Origin: an uncultured Rhodospirillales bacterium
GTDB taxonomy: Bacteria > Pseudomonadota > Alphaproteobacteria > Acetobacterales > Acetobacteraceae
Direction of reading: 5' to 3'
Length of the DNA stretch: 64,000 nt
Assembly (NCBI GenBank): GCA_903924855.1
Contig: CAIYCW010000015.1
Location: 1-64,000, forward strand
Below, in pieces: positions 7,889 to 19,462 of the stretch. Every line of letters starts with the position of its first letter. Positions within the stretch are counted from its first letter, which is position 1. The notes below the pieces were generated by a model. It had not been told where the DNA came from. It saw nothing but the letters and a program-made list of their open reading frames with translations, and did no database searches. The translations under genes were made by a program, and so were the position numbers.

Positions 7889-8932
7889 ATGCCACAGGCC
7901 GACCCCCCGAATAAATCCTGGTTCAGGCGATGGATCTGGGAGCTTGCGGCCGGGCTTGCCGTCGCTGGTCTCGCGATCCTTCTGTCCGAAACCCAGGGCT
8001 TTGGCCTGTGGCGGCCACGCGGGCCCGCACCTCTCAGCCTTTACGGTAATGTCGATATCCGCGAGGTCAGCCTCGGCTTTCGCGTCGCCGGGCGCATGCT
8101 TGCGATGCCGTTGGACGAAGGGGACCACGCCACGTCCGGCACCCTGCTCGCCACGCTCGACCCGGACCCGTTTCGCGAACGCCTCGCCGCGTCCTCGGCG
8201 AAACTCGCCGGGATGCAGGCGGCCTACGCCAAGGCGATCGCCGGCAACCGGCCCCAGGACATCGCCGCCGCCGAGGCGCAGCTCGCCAACCAGGAAGCCA
8301 CGCTGGTGAACGCCGAGGCGATGTTTCGCCGGCGCCAATCCCTGGTGCGCAGCGGGGACGCCTCACGCGAGGACACCGAGACGATGGCGGCCGCCTATCA
8401 CTCCGCCCAGGCCGCGGTCGATCAGGCGCGCCAGGCGCTGTCGCTGTCACGCGCCGGCACACGGGTGGAGGATATCGACGCCGCCCGCGCCGACATGCAG
8501 ACCGCCGCCGCCGACCGCGCGGCCGCGCAGACCGAGCTCGACGACACGCGCCTGCTCGCCCCGTCAGACGGCACGATCAACGTCCGCGCCACCGAGCCGG
8601 GCGCGATCGTCGCGGCCGGTGCAACCGTGTTCACCCTCACCATCGATCGGCCGCTGCGGGTGCGCGCCTATGTCAGCGAGCCGGAACTGGGGCGGGTGAA
8701 GCCGGGACAGGCAGTGCAGATCCGCACCGATGGCGGAGGGCGGGCCTATGCCGGCACCATCGGTTTCATCTCGACGGTCGCCGAGTTCACCCCGAAAACC
8801 GTCGAGACCACCGATCTGCGCGTCGATCTGGTCTACCGTCTGCGGATCATCGTCACCGATCCGGACGAGCATCTGCGCCAGGGCCAGCCGGTGACGGTGC
8901 TCGTCGTCGAGCCGCAAGAGACGCCGAGGTGA
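7889..8932 (+). CDS. HlyD/YbhG-like periplasmic adaptor of ABC efflux system
   Basis: One TM helix, LSLYGNVDIREVSLGFRVAGRM, coiled coil, DTRLLAPSDGTINVRATEPGAIV. Confidence 0.88.
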   Translation: MPQADPPNKSWFRRWIWELAAGLAVAGLAILLSETQGFGLWRPRGPAPLSLYGNVDIREVSLGFRVAGRMLAMPLDEGDHATSGTLLATLDPDPFRERLAASSAKLAGMQAAYAKAIAGNRPQDIAAAEAQLANQEATLVNAEAMFRRRQSLVRSGDASREDTETMAAAYHSAQAAVDQARQALSLSRAGTRVEDIDAARADMQTAAADRAAAQTELDDTRLLAPSDGTINVRATEPGAIVAAGATVFTLTIDRPLRVRAYVSEPELGRVKPGQAVQIRTDGGGRAYAGTIGFISTVAEFTPKTVETTDLRVDLVYRLRIIVTDPDEHLRQGQPVTVLVVEPQETPR

Positions 8933-10647
8933 CAGACGCCGCATCGGTCAGCGATGTCTCAAAGCGCTTCGCCAAATCGCCGCAAGCCGCGCTGGATCAC
9001 GTGTCGCTCACCGTGCGACCCGGCGAGATCACCGGGTTGGTGGGGCCGGATGGCGCGGGCAAGACCACGCTGATCCGCATCCTCACCGGCCTGCTGCACC
9101 CCGATTCTGGAACGGTTGCGGTGTTGGGCGCGGCACCGGGCGCGCGGTCGGTCGATATCGGCTACATGCCGCAACGCTTCGGGCTTTATGAGGATCTGTC
9201 GGTTCAGCAGAACCTCTCGCTCTACGCCGAGCTGCGCGGCCTCAACCGCGCCGAGCGAGCGGCGGCGTTTGCCCATCTGCTGGAATTCACCGATCTCAAA
9301 CGGTTTCAAACGCGCTTGGCCGGCGATCTCTCTGGCGGCATGAAGCAGAAGCTGGGTCTTGCCTGTGCTCTGGTGAAAACGCCGCGTCTGCTGCTGCTGG
9401 ACGAGCCGAGTGTGGGGGTCGACCCGGTCTCGCGGCGCGAATTATGGGCGATGGTGCAGGGCCTGTTGGGCTCGGGGATCGCCGTGCTCTGGGCCACCGC
9501 CTATCTGGACGAGGCCGAGCGATGCGCGCGCGTGTTCCTCCTCAGCGAAGGCAAGATTGTCTTCGCGGGCCCGCCGGCGGAGCTCGCCAAGAGCTGCGAG
9601 GGTCGCATCATCCGCCTCACCGGCTTCGCTGGCAGCCGGCGCGACCTGTTGGTCCGCGCCCTCGACCAACCCGAAGTGGCGGACGGCACGATCCAGGGTG
9701 ACGCCGTGCGGCTGCTGCTGCGCAAGGCAGGCGTGCCGCCGGATTTCGCCAAGATCGGGGCGGGCACCGCCCTACGCAGCGAGCCGGCGGAGGCTCGTTT
9801 CGAAGACGGCTTCATCGATCTGCTCGGCGGCGGTCCGCCCGGCACCAGCGCGCTCGCACAGGATTATGCAAAAGTGCCGGCACAAACCGGCCCGGCCATC
9901 CTCGCCGCGCATCTGACCAAACGCTTTGGCAGCTTCACCGCGGCAGATGACATCAATCTCGACATCAGGCGCGGCGAGATCATGGGGCTGCTCGGCCCCA
10001 ACGGGGCCGGCAAATCCACCACGTTCAAGATGATGTGCGGCTTGCTGACGCCGAGCTCCGGCACATCCGCCGTCGGCGGGCACAGCTTCGCCGGCGGTGC
10101 CGCCGCGGTGCGCGCAAGGCTTGGCTACATGGCACAGAAATTCTCGCTCTACGGCGATCTGTCGGTGGCACAGAACCTCGCCTTCTTCGCCGGCATCTAC
10201 GGCATCAGGCGTGATCGCCAACAGGCACGGATCGACGCGTTGGTGCATATCTTCGCCCTTGAACGCTATCTGGCCGACAACGCCGCCACCCTGCCGCTCG
10301 GCTACAAGCAGCGCCTGGCCTTGGCCTGTGCGGTGATCCATGAGCCGCCGGTGCTGTTTCTGGACGAAGCGACGTCCGGCGTCGACCCGATCAACCGGCG
10401 CGAGTTCTGGTGCCACATCATGGGGCTGGTGGCGCGCGGCGTGACGGTGCTGGTCACCACCCATTTCATGGACGAGGCGGAATACTGCGACCGCATCGCG
10501 CTGATCTACCGCGCGCGCCAGATCGCCACCGGCACGCCCGATGAGCTGAAGCGCCTGGCATCGGGTGACGCGGATATGACGATGGAAGACGCGTTCATCG
10601 CCCTCATCGCCAAGGCGGACGCGGCCCGCGAGGCAAAGGCGGCATGA
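8929..10647 (+). CDS. ABC transporter ATP-binding protein with two ATPase domains (YbhF-like)
   Basis: Two Walker A motifs (GPDGAGKTT, GPNGAGKST) with associated Walker B/H-loop regions. Confidence 0.93.
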   Translation: MTDAASVSDVSKRFAKSPQAALDHVSLTVRPGEITGLVGPDGAGKTTLIRILTGLLHPDSGTVAVLGAAPGARSVDIGYMPQRFGLYEDLSVQQNLSLYAELRGLNRAERAAAFAHLLEFTDLKRFQTRLAGDLSGGMKQKLGLACALVKTPRLLLLDEPSVGVDPVSRRELWAMVQGLLGSGIAVLWATAYLDEAERCARVFLLSEGKIVFAGPPAELAKSCEGRIIRLTGFAGSRRDLLVRALDQPEVADGTIQGDAVRLLLRKAGVPPDFAKIGAGTALRSEPAEARFEDGFIDLLGGGPPGTSALAQDYAKVPAQTGPAILAAHLTKRFGSFTAADDINLDIRRGEIMGLLGPNGAGKSTTFKMMCGLLTPSSGTSAVGGHSFAGGAAAVRARLGYMAQKFSLYGDLSVAQNLAFFAGIYGIRRDRQQARIDALVHIFALERYLADNAATLPLGYKQRLALACAVIHEPPVLFLDEATSGVDPINRREFWCHIMGLVARGVTVLVTTHFMDEAEYCDRIALIYRARQIATGTPDELKRLASGDADMTMEDAFIALIAKADAAREAKAA

Positions 10648-11738
10648 ACCTGCGCCGGATCGTGGCCCTGATCGAAAAGGAGGGCGTGCAGATCTTGCGC
10701 GATCCCTCAACGTTGCTGATCGCCTTCGTGCTGCCGCTGATCCTGCTGTTCCTGTTCGGCTACGGCGTGTCGCTCGATACCGGCCACACACGGATTGGCC
10801 TGGTGCTCGAAAGCAGCTCGGCCCCGGCCTTGGGGCTTGCGCAAAGCTTTGAGAATTCGGCGTGGTTTGACGTGCAGCTGGCGCGCAGCGTGGCCGAGCT
10901 GCGCCCCGAGCTGGTGGCCGGACGCATCCGCGGCATCGTGGTGATCCCGCTGGATTTCGGCGAGACCGAGGCCCGCGCCGTACGCGCATCGCCGATCGAG
11001 ATCATCGTCGATGGTTCGCAGCCCAACACGGCAAGTTTCGTTGCCGCCTACGCCGAAGGCGTGCGCGCGGCCTGGGCGCAGCCCAGGCCGCCGGCCGTCA
11101 CCCTGGATGCGCGCTTCACCTTCAATCCCGAGCTGCGCAGCCGGTTCTTTCTGGTGCCGGGCGCCATCGCCATCGTGATGACGATGATCGGCACCTTGCT
11201 CACCGCGCTTGTCATCGCGCGCGAATGGGAGCGCGGCACCATCGAGGCGCTGTTCGCCACCCCGGTGACGATGGGGGAGTTCCTGATCAGCAAGTTGGTG
11301 CCGTATTTCCTGCTGGCACTCGGCTCGATGGCGATGTGCACGGTCCTGGCGGTGACCGTCTTCGGCGTTCCGTTGCGTGGCTCTGCGTGGGCGTTGCTGG
11401 CGATCGCCGCCACGTTCCTGACCTCCGCCTTGGGGCAGGGGTTGTTCATCTCGGCCGCGGTGAAGAACCAGTTCGTCGCCAGCCAGATCGCGCTGCTGAC
11501 GGCGTTCTTGCCGGCCATGCTGTTATCCGGCTTCATTTTCGAGATCGGCTCAATGCCGCGCGCCTTGCAATATCTGACCCGGATCGTGCCGGCGCGCTAT
11601 CTGATCCCCTCGCTGCAGACGGTGTTCGTGGCCGGCGACATCTGGCGCCTGTTTCTGCCCAACATGCTGGCCTTGCTGGGGTTTGGCGCGGTGTTCGCGG
11701 CCCTGACACTGCGTGTCACCCGCAAGAGCCTGGATTGA
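10644..11738 (+). CDS. ABC-2 type permease (YbhS-like)
   Basis: KEGVQILRDPSTLLIAFVLPLILLFLFGYGVSLD; C-terminal TM bundle; 4-nt overlap with previous gene. Confidence 0.9.
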   Translation: MNLRRIVALIEKEGVQILRDPSTLLIAFVLPLILLFLFGYGVSLDTGHTRIGLVLESSSAPALGLAQSFENSAWFDVQLARSVAELRPELVAGRIRGIVVIPLDFGETEARAVRASPIEIIVDGSQPNTASFVAAYAEGVRAAWAQPRPPAVTLDARFTFNPELRSRFFLVPGAIAIVMTMIGTLLTALVIAREWERGTIEALFATPVTMGEFLISKLVPYFLLALGSMAMCTVLAVTVFGVPLRGSAWALLAIAATFLTSALGQGLFISAAVKNQFVASQIALLTAFLPAMLLSGFIFEIGSMPRALQYLTRIVPARYLIPSLQTVFVAGDIWRLFLPNMLALLGFGAVFAALTLRVTRKSLD

Positions 11739-12841
11739 TGCAGCGCATCCGGGCGATGATCATCAAAGAGTTGCTGGCCACGGTGCGCGACCCGCGTGCG
11801 CGCCTGACCCTGATCCTGCCGCCGCTGCTGCAGCTGGTGGTGTTCGCACTGGCCACGACGCTTGAGGTGAAGAACTTCGATGTCGGCGTGTTGGACACCT
11901 CCGGCGGGGCGGCAAGTGTCGCGTTTGAGGAACGGCTGAGCGGCAGCCGCAATGTCGGGCGCGTCGTGCGGCTGCACTCGGCCGACGAGCTGCGCGCGGC
12001 GATCGACCTGCAGACGGTGCTGGCGGCGGTGGTGATCGACCAGCGCTTTGATCGCGATGTCGCCGCGGCACGGCCGGCGCGCATCGGCGTGGTGCTGGAT
12101 GGCAGGCGGTCCAACGCCGCCCAGATCGTGGCGGGCTATCTGGGCGCGATCGCGGCCTCCGTGGGCGCCGAGCTGCGGCCGGACACCGCGCCGCAGGCCG
12201 GGCCCGCCAGCGTGCTGCGCAACTGGTTCAATCCCAATCTGGAATATGTCTGGTTCACCCTGCCCAGCCTGATCGTGATCATCTGCTCGGTCTCGGCGCT
12301 GTCCGTCACCGCGCAGTCGGTGGCGCGTGAGCGCGAGCTGGGCACGTTCGAGCAGTTGCTGGTCTCACCGCTGCGCACGCATGAGATCCTGATCGGCAAG
12401 ATGGTGCCGCCGATGCTGTCGGGGCTGTTCAACGGCACGCTCTATCTGGTGGCGGCGGCGACGGTCTATGGCGTGCCGTTCACCGGCTCGCTGCTGCTGT
12501 TCTATACAAGCCTTGTGGTCTATCTGCTGTCGCTGATCGGCGTCGGGATGCTGGTCTCCACGCTGTCGCGCACACAGCAGCAGGCGTTCCTCGGCGCGTT
12601 TCTGGTGACGGTCCCGGCGACCTTGCTGTCCGGCTATGCCGGGCCGGTGGACAACATGCCCGCCTGGCTGCAGACGATCAGCCTGGCCGATCCGTGCCGG
12701 CATTATCTGGTGATCGTGCTGGGCCTGTTCCTCAAGGCTATGCCGGCGCGTGAGGTCTGGTTGAACACCTATCCGATGGTGATCATCGCGGCGGTGACGC
12801 TGTCCGCCGCGTTCTGGCTGTTCAAGGCGAAGAAGGAGTAG
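11738..12841 (+). CDS. ABC-2 type permease (YbhR-like)
   Basis: MQRIRAMIIKELLATVRDPRARLTLILPPLLQLVVF; ARERELGTFEQLLVSPL. Confidence 0.9.
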   Translation: MQRIRAMIIKELLATVRDPRARLTLILPPLLQLVVFALATTLEVKNFDVGVLDTSGGAASVAFEERLSGSRNVGRVVRLHSADELRAAIDLQTVLAAVVIDQRFDRDVAAARPARIGVVLDGRRSNAAQIVAGYLGAIAASVGAELRPDTAPQAGPASVLRNWFNPNLEYVWFTLPSLIVIICSVSALSVTAQSVARERELGTFEQLLVSPLRTHEILIGKMVPPMLSGLFNGTLYLVAAATVYGVPFTGSLLLFYTSLVVYLLSLIGVGMLVSTLSRTQQQAFLGAFLVTVPATLLSGYAGPVDNMPAWLQTISLADPCRHYLVIVLGLFLKAMPAREVWLNTYPMVIIAAVTLSAAFWLFKAKKE

Positions 12842-12886
12842 ACGCCTTCGCACCTCGCTCCGGTACCGACGTCCGGCCAGTAAGCT

Positions 12887-13996
12887 TTAACAGCCCTGTT
12901 TGCAGGTATCGGCCGCGTTCCAATGGATCAGCCGAACGATCAACGAACCCGGCTCGCGTGTCGGCTCGTCGCCGATCGCCAGCACCAGGCCGTCGCTGGG
13001 GGCGGTGTATTCCTTCACAACGGCGCCAAACGCGTTCATCTGCGTGGCGAGCGTCTGGCCCTTCGTTACCTTGTCGAGCAATTTGACGTGCAGTTCGACG
13101 AAGCCACCCGTCGAGGCCGTGATCGACGTGGTCTCGTTGCCAATGAACGGTTTGGTCAATTCGGCAGGCTTGGCCAGGGGGGCGGGCAGCATGTCGAACG
13201 CCACCATCGCCCGGCCGACGCCGCCAACCGCGCGATCGATCAGGTCCTCCTGGAACAGCTTGGCGCGGCCGATCTCGAAGGTGACCGCGGGGATCTTGAT
13301 CCGGTCGAACTCCGTCTCGACCGTTCCCTTCTCGCCCGGATCATATTTGATCACATCGGGATTGATCGCGTCTGCGATCTTCAGCACGCCGTCCACCCGC
13401 GGATCGGCCCAGACATAGAGCGGGTAGGCGGTGCCGGTGCTTTGGGTGTGCAAGTCGATCACCAGATCGACATTGCCGGCCCAAAGCCGGTTCCACACCC
13501 GGCCGTCAAACCGCGCGCCATTGTCGCCCTTCGCTTCGTCGCCCGGCATCGCGCGGTTGAGATCAACGAGCGAGCCGCCATCGGTAGACAGATACATCTG
13601 CCGGTTGGCGTGCAGATTGCCTGACACGTTGAGGCCCGGAATGCCGATCACCGTGCCCTTCAGCGCGCTGACATCGATCCCGGCCATCACCTTCTGCACC
13701 ACGCGGATGCCGTTCAGCTCGTCGCCATGGATCGCGGAATTCAGCAGCAGCCTTTTGCCGTCCTGGGCGCCACGCGCGACGATCACCGGCACGTAAAGCC
13801 ATTGCGCATCGTTGGTTTCCGCAGCCTTGAACCAGTACTGCGTGATCTTGCCGCGCGGCAGGGTGTTGACGTCGAGCTTGTCGATCACTGGCACGCCGCT
13901 GATCATGTCCTGCGCCAAGGCGGGTGCAGCGACCGCGAGGCTCGCCACCGTCAAGCCGATCGCCAAGCATCGTGTCGGACGTGTTGTTCTCGCCAT
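12887..13996 (-). CDS. Exported succinylglutamate desuccinylase/aspartoacylase-family protein
   Basis: Signal peptide; zinc-carboxypeptidase-like NSAIHGDELNG and DLHTQSTG. Confidence 0.82.
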   Translation of the reverse strand: MARTTRPTRCLAIGLTVASLAVAAPALAQDMISGVPVIDKLDVNTLPRGKITQYWFKAAETNDAQWLYVPVIVARGAQDGKRLLLNSAIHGDELNGIRVVQKVMAGIDVSALKGTVIGIPGLNVSGNLHANRQMYLSTDGGSLVDLNRAMPGDEAKGDNGARFDGRVWNRLWAGNVDLVIDLHTQSTGTAYPLYVWADPRVDGVLKIADAINPDVIKYDPGEKGTVETEFDRIKIPAVTFEIGRAKLFQEDLIDRAVGGVGRAMVAFDMLPAPLAKPAELTKPFIGNETTSITASTGGFVELHVKLLDKVTKGQTLATQMNAFGAVVKEYTAPSDGLVLAIGDEPTREPGSLIVRLIHWNAADTCKQGC

Positions 13997-14333
13997 GGGA
14001 TGCCGCTCCGGTTGCGCCCCAAATAGGCGCGCCCCACAGCGCGACGGCAGCGTCGGATTCTACGTGAGCCGGGGAGGTGCTGCGCGTCGGCGTCGGCAGC
14101 AGCCGATCACGGTGATTGGTTTCGTGCGACCAGCATGCGGGCGCCGAATTCGATAAGCTTATGAATTGTATTTAATAAATATTGTTACGAAAAAAATTAT
14201 GATCATCGATTACTTTATATAGGCAAGTTGTGCTCTGGGTAATTTCCGAAGCTGCACCGCGCCTGCCACGTCGGCCTAGAAACGCCGTAGACCGTCGCTG
14301 CTTGCAGTGGCTGGCATTCATAGGGGCGCGGCC

Positions 14334-15809
14334 ATGAGCAGTTCGACCGTCAGAGCCGCCGCCGGTACGACAGCGCCGCCGTCGGTCGCCGGAAAGCTCG
14401 GCCTGTCGGCGCTGACCGCTTTGGTGATCGGCTCGATGATCGGCTCGGGCGCGTTCAGCCTGCCGCAGAACATGGCCAATGGCGCCGGACCGCTTGCGAT
14501 CCTGATCGGCTGGGCGATCACCGGTGTCGGCGTGCTGGCACTCGCACTGGTCTATCAGGGGCTGTCGACCCGCAAGCCCGAGCTCAATGTCGGACCCTAT
14601 GCCTATGCCAAGGCCGGCTTCGGCGCCTTTATCGGTTTCAACAGCGCCTGGGGCTACTGGGTGTCGGCCTGGGTCGGCAACGTCTCCTACGCCGTGGTGA
14701 TGTTCAGTGCGCTGTCCTATTTCTTTCCGGCTTTCGGCGCCGGCAATAGCTGGCAGGCTATCGTTGGCGCCTCTTTGGTGCTGTGGGCAATCCACGCGCT
14801 GATCCTGAACGGCGTCCGCCAGGCGGCGATGATCAATCTGATCACCACCATCGCCAAGATCGCGCCGATCATCCTGTTCATCGCCATTGCCGTGGTGGCG
14901 TTCAAGATCGACGTCTTCACCCTCGATTTCAGCGGTGCGAAATCCGCTTCACTCGGATCGGTGCTGAAACAGACCAACAGCACGCTTTTGGTCACGCTGT
15001 GGGTGTTCATCGGTATCGAGGGGGCGAGCGTGTATTCGGCGCGGGCGGCGCGGCGCCAGGATATCGGGGCGGCCACCATGCTCGGGTTTGTCACCTGCTT
15101 GGCGATCTACGCGCTGATCTCGCTGCTTTCGCTGGGCATTTTGGGCCAGCCCGAGCTGGCGGCGCTGAAGAACCCTTCGATGGCCGGCGTGCTGGAGCAT
15201 GTGGTGGGCCCCTGGGGGGCGATCGTGATCAATATCGCACTCGTGGTCTCAGTCCTCGGCGCGTTCCTGACTTGGACGATGCTCGCCGCCGAAGTGCCGT
15301 TCGCCGCCGCCGGTGACGGCACGATGCCGAAGTTCTTCGGCCGGCAGAACACACAGGGCGCGCCGGTCGCCTCGCTTTGGGTGACCAACGCCCTGGTTCA
15401 GGCGTTCCTGGTGCTGACCTTGCTGTCCAACGCCACCTATCAGGCGCTGTTCTCAATCGCCTCGGTCGCCATCCTGGTGCCCTATGCCTTCTCCGGCGCC
15501 TATGCCGCCAAGCTTGCGATCACCGGCGAAAGCTACGCCACCGGTGAGAGCCGCACCAAGAACCTGGTCATCGGTGCGGTGGCCACCGCCTATGGCGCCT
15601 GGCTCGTCTACGCCGCCGGGGCGAACTACCTGTTCATGGCCGCGATGCTCTACGTGCCGGGGATCGCGGTCTACGTGATCGCGCGCCGCGAGAACGGCGC
15701 GAAAATCTTCACGCCGTTCGAGGCCGCGCTGGCCATCACCATCATCGGCGCCGGCGCGCTTGCCGCCTATCTGATCTGGTCCGGCGCGATCAGCCCGCTA
15801 TCGTCATGA
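14334..15809 (+). CDS. arcD: Arginine/ornithine antiporter (APC family)
   Basis: [26 protein letters not shown]; followed by arcA, argF-type OTC and arcC. Confidence 0.85.
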   Translation: MSSSTVRAAAGTTAPPSVAGKLGLSALTALVIGSMIGSGAFSLPQNMANGAGPLAILIGWAITGVGVLALALVYQGLSTRKPELNVGPYAYAKAGFGAFIGFNSAWGYWVSAWVGNVSYAVVMFSALSYFFPAFGAGNSWQAIVGASLVLWAIHALILNGVRQAAMINLITTIAKIAPIILFIAIAVVAFKIDVFTLDFSGAKSASLGSVLKQTNSTLLVTLWVFIGIEGASVYSARAARRQDIGAATMLGFVTCLAIYALISLLSLGILGQPELAALKNPSMAGVLEHVVGPWGAIVINIALVVSVLGAFLTWTMLAAEVPFAAAGDGTMPKFFGRQNTQGAPVASLWVTNALVQAFLVLTLLSNATYQALFSIASVAILVPYAFSGAYAAKLAITGESYATGESRTKNLVIGAVATAYGAWLVYAAGANYLFMAAMLYVPGIAVYVIARRENGAKIFTPFEAALAITIIGAGALAAYLIWSGAISPLSS

Positions 15810-17038
15810 AAGCCCCCAAAATGAGCAAAATCGGCGCTTTCTCCGAGGTCGGCACCCTGCGCGAAGTGCTGGTGCATCGGCCCGATCTCAGCCTGCAACG
15901 CCTGACGCCGGACAATTGCAAGGCGCTGCTGTTCGACGACGTGCTGTGGGTGAAAAAGGCGCGCGAGGAGCATGACGCCTTCGTGGGTGTGCTGCGCGAG
16001 CGCGGCGCTCATGTGTTGGAGTTCGGCGCGATGTTCGCTGAAACCCTGGCCGATCCGAAGGCGCGGGCCTGGCTGCTGGATCGCCGCGCAAGCGTCGCCG
16101 CCGTCGGGGCGGACATGGTGGACGAGCTGCGCGCCTGGTTTGACGACATGCCGGCGGCCGATCTGGCGCGCGTGATGATCGGCGGCGTCGCCCGCGCCGA
16201 GTTGCCGTTCAAGCCCACCGGCCTGATCGCTCAGACCATGCAGAAGCACGACTTCGTGCTCGCGCCGTTGCCCAACCAGCTCTTCACCCGCGACAGTTCG
16301 GCCTGGATCTACGGCGGCGTTGCGATCAACCCGATGTATTGGCCGGCGCGTCGCCCCGAGGCGATCAATCTCGCCGCCCTTTACAAGTTCCACCCGCATT
16401 TCGCCGGCACCGAGATCTGGTGGGGCGACGCCGATGCCCCGCCCGGCGTGGCCACGCTGGAGGGCGGCGACGTGATGCCGCTCGCCGATGGCGTCGTGCT
16501 GATCGGCATGGGCGAGCGCACCACGCCGCAGGCGGTGGCGGCCCTGGCATCCGAGCTTTTCGCCAAGGGCGCGGCAACACGGGTGATCGCGGCGCTGATG
16601 CCGCGCGACCGCTCCTTCATGCATCTGGACACGGTCTTCACCTTCTGTGACCGCGATCTGGTGACGGTGTTCCCGCCGGTGGTCGACCGCATCCGCGCCT
16701 TCTCGCTGCGGCCAAAGGGCCATCACGGCCGTGTCGAGATCACCGAGGAAAGCGGGTCCTTCCTGCACGTGGTGCAGCACGCCTTGGGGCTGAAGCATCT
16801 GCGCGTGGTACCCACCGGCGGCGACAGCTACGAGGCCGAGCGCGAGCAGTGGGACGACGGCAACAACCTGCTGGCGATCTCGCCCGGCGTGGTCATCGGC
16901 TACGACCGCAACGTGTTCAGCAACACACAGCTGCGCCAGGCCGGCGTCGAGGTGATCACCATCGAGGGCTCCGAGCTCGGCCGCGGTCGCGGCGGCAGCC
17001 ATTGCATGTCGTGCCCGATCCGGCGCGATCCGATCTGA
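15806..17038 (+). CDS. arcA: Arginine deiminase
   Basis: [43 protein letters not shown]. Confidence 0.96.
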   Translation: MKAPKMSKIGAFSEVGTLREVLVHRPDLSLQRLTPDNCKALLFDDVLWVKKAREEHDAFVGVLRERGAHVLEFGAMFAETLADPKARAWLLDRRASVAAVGADMVDELRAWFDDMPAADLARVMIGGVARAELPFKPTGLIAQTMQKHDFVLAPLPNQLFTRDSSAWIYGGVAINPMYWPARRPEAINLAALYKFHPHFAGTEIWWGDADAPPGVATLEGGDVMPLADGVVLIGMGERTTPQAVAALASELFAKGAATRVIAALMPRDRSFMHLDTVFTFCDRDLVTVFPPVVDRIRAFSLRPKGHHGRVEITEESGSFLHVVQHALGLKHLRVVPTGGDSYEAEREQWDDGNNLLAISPGVVIGYDRNVFSNTQLRQAGVEVITIEGSELGRGRGGSHCMSCPIRRDPI

Positions 17039-17059
17039 CATTCAGGGGAGATCACCATC

Positions 17060-18061
17060 ATGCCGATCAATCTTCGCGGCCGCAGCGTTCTGTCGCTGGA
17101 CGATTTCGCCCCCACGGAAATCCGCTATCTGCTCAAGCTGGGGGCGGAGTTGAAATCGGCGAAGCTCGCTGGAACCGAGCAGCACGGGCTGAAGGGGCGC
17201 AACATCGCGCTTATCTTCGAGAAGGCGTCAACGCGCACCCGCACCGGCTTCGAGGTCGCCGCCCACGACCAAGGCGCGCATGTGACGTATCTCGGCCCGT
17301 CCGGCAGCCATATCGGCCACAAGGAGTCGATGAAGGACACCGCAAGGGTGCTGGGCCGCGTCTATGATGCGATCGAGTATCGTGGTTTCAGTCAGAAGAT
17401 CGCCGCCGAGCTTGCGGTCTATGCCGGCGTGCCGGTCTATAACGGCCTGACCGACCAGGCACACCCGACCCAGATTCTGGCCGATTTCATGACGATGCGC
17501 GAATTCACCCACAAGCATCTGTCCGACATGACATTGTGTTTCCTGGGGGACGGGCAGGATAATGTCTGCCTGTCGCTTGCGATCGGCGCGGCCAAGGTCG
17601 GCATCGACATGCGCATCGCAGCCCCGCGCAGCCTGTGGCCGGAGCCGGCGTTCATTGCGCATTTCAAGGACATGGCGAAAGAAACCGGCGCGATGCTAAC
17701 CGTGACCGAAGACGTCACCGCCGCCGTCAAAGGCTGCGACTTCATCTACACCGATGTCTGGGTTTCGATGGGCGAAGACGACTCGGCCTGGGAGCAGCGA
17801 ATCAAGTTGCTCACCCCCTACCGCGTGACGGCTGCGGTGATGGCGGCGACGGGCAACCCCTACACCAAGTTCATGCATTGCCTGCCGGCGCTGCACAACA
17901 CCGACACCGAGATCGGCGCCGATATCCACAAGCGCTTCGGCATCGACTGCATGGAGGTGACAGAGGAGGTGTTCGAATCGCCAGCCTCGATCGTGTTCGA
18001 CGAGTCGGAGAACCGCATGCATTCGATCAAGGCGATCCTCGTCGCCACCATCGGCGCATAA
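17060..18061 (+). CDS. arcB: Ornithine carbamoyltransferase (catabolic by context)
   Basis: [28 protein letters not shown]. Confidence 0.95.
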   Translation: MPINLRGRSVLSLDDFAPTEIRYLLKLGAELKSAKLAGTEQHGLKGRNIALIFEKASTRTRTGFEVAAHDQGAHVTYLGPSGSHIGHKESMKDTARVLGRVYDAIEYRGFSQKIAAELAVYAGVPVYNGLTDQAHPTQILADFMTMREFTHKHLSDMTLCFLGDGQDNVCLSLAIGAAKVGIDMRIAAPRSLWPEPAFIAHFKDMAKETGAMLTVTEDVTAAVKGCDFIYTDVWVSMGEDDSAWEQRIKLLTPYRVTAAVMAATGNPYTKFMHCLPALHNTDTEIGADIHKRFGIDCMEVTEEVFESPASIVFDESENRMHSIKAILVATIGA

Positions 18062-18065
18062 GGTC

Positions 18066-19010
18066 ATGCGCATCGTCGTGGCTCTGGGCGGCAACGCGCT
18101 GCTGAAGCGCGGAGAGGCGATGACGGCCGCGGCCCAGCGCGCCAATATCGCCGTCGCCGCGCAGGCGCTCGCCGCCCTGGTGGCGGCGGGGCATCAGATC
18201 ACGCTCACCCATGGCAACGGCCCGCAGGTTGGGCTGATCGCGCTACAGGCCGCAGCCGGGCCGAAGGACGGCGCCTATCCGCTTGATATCCTTGGCGCCG
18301 AAAGCGAGGGGATGGTGGGCTACCTGATCGAGCAGGAATTGCGCCGCGCCCTGCCGGCGGGCACGCAGTTCGCCACCTTGCTGACCCAAGTGCGTGTTGA
18401 CCCCGCCGATCCGGCGTTTGCGCATCCCAGCAAGCCGATCGGCCCGGTCTACGACGAAGCCACCGCCCAGTGCCTCGCCAAGGAGAAGGGCTGGGTCTGC
18501 GCGAAAGACGGCGATGTCTGGCGGCGCGTGGTCGCCTCGCCGGAGCCGTTGGAGATCTTGGAGCTGCAGGCCGTGCGGCTGCTGGTCGATGCTGGGCTCG
18601 TGGTAATCTGCGCCGGCGGCGGCGGCGTGCCGGTGGTGGCGCGCGACGGCGGCGGCTATGCCGGCGTTGAGGCGGTGATCGACAAAGATCGCGCGACGGC
18701 ATTGCTCGCCATCGCACTGCAGGCCGATCTGCTGCTGTTGCTGACGGATATGGACGGCGTTTACCTGCACTTTGGCACGCCTGAGGCGATGCGTATTCGC
18801 AGCGCCGGCACGCAGTCGCTGTCGCCGGATATTTTCGCTGCCGGATCGATGCGTCCGAAAGTCGCCGCGGCGATCAGGTTTGCGGAAGGCGCGGCCGGCC
18901 CCGCTGCGATCGGTCGGCTTGAGGATGCGCTTGCGCTGGTTCAGGGCACCGCCGGCACCCTTGTCATCAAAGGCGCGGCCCCCTGTGTCACGACCGACAC
19001 AAGCCGATAA
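18066..19010 (+). CDS. arcC: Carbamate kinase
   Basis: VVALGGNALLKRGE, THGNGPQVGL, ICAGGGGVPV. Confidence 0.95.
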   Translation: MRIVVALGGNALLKRGEAMTAAAQRANIAVAAQALAALVAAGHQITLTHGNGPQVGLIALQAAAGPKDGAYPLDILGAESEGMVGYLIEQELRRALPAGTQFATLLTQVRVDPADPAFAHPSKPIGPVYDEATAQCLAKEKGWVCAKDGDVWRRVVASPEPLEILELQAVRLLVDAGLVVICAGGGGVPVVARDGGGYAGVEAVIDKDRATALLAIALQADLLLLLTDMDGVYLHFGTPEAMRIRSAGTQSLSPDIFAAGSMRPKVAAAIRFAEGAAGPAAIGRLEDALALVQGTAGTLVIKGAAPCVTTDTSR

Positions 19011-19462
19011 ATCGCGGCATGGCGGATTCTGGCGCCTTGCCTAAGCCGCCTCAGGACCGCCGTTTTGCGGCTTTCGGTTGTTGAAAGGCGCATCGCCAAC
19101 CCCACCGGAGCCAACGCCCTCAAAGGTGGCGCCGTCGCCGCTCAGCGTGCCAGGCGCTGTGCTGGGATTGTGCCGATGTTTCGTATCAAACCTGAAAAAA
19201 CGTACTCGGCGATACCGCGTCGTGGCAGGCGCGCCTATCAGAAAAGCTTGGAAGTTTGCGGAAAAACTGGTGCTGCTGGACAGGTTTGAACGATCAACCT
19301 CTGCCGTACCAGGACAAGCTCAACGCCGATCAATCCGCACGCACCAGTGCCCATCTTCATCGCGCCCGGCACGCCACCACCCACCGCCAGTTATGCCGTT
19401 TTCCCTGAAAAATCCGGGGCTGCCTCGGAATTGGACCAACGGCAGACCCACAGACCGTCCGA

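Noticed and set aside
14195-14215. Possible FNR box upstream of arcD (ATTATGATCATCGATTA)
   Set aside because: Does not match TTGAT-N4-ATCAA well enough to call.
19011-19460. Possible pseudogene between arcC and the CapK-like gene
   Set aside because: Short inconsistent ORFs with no identifiable domain.
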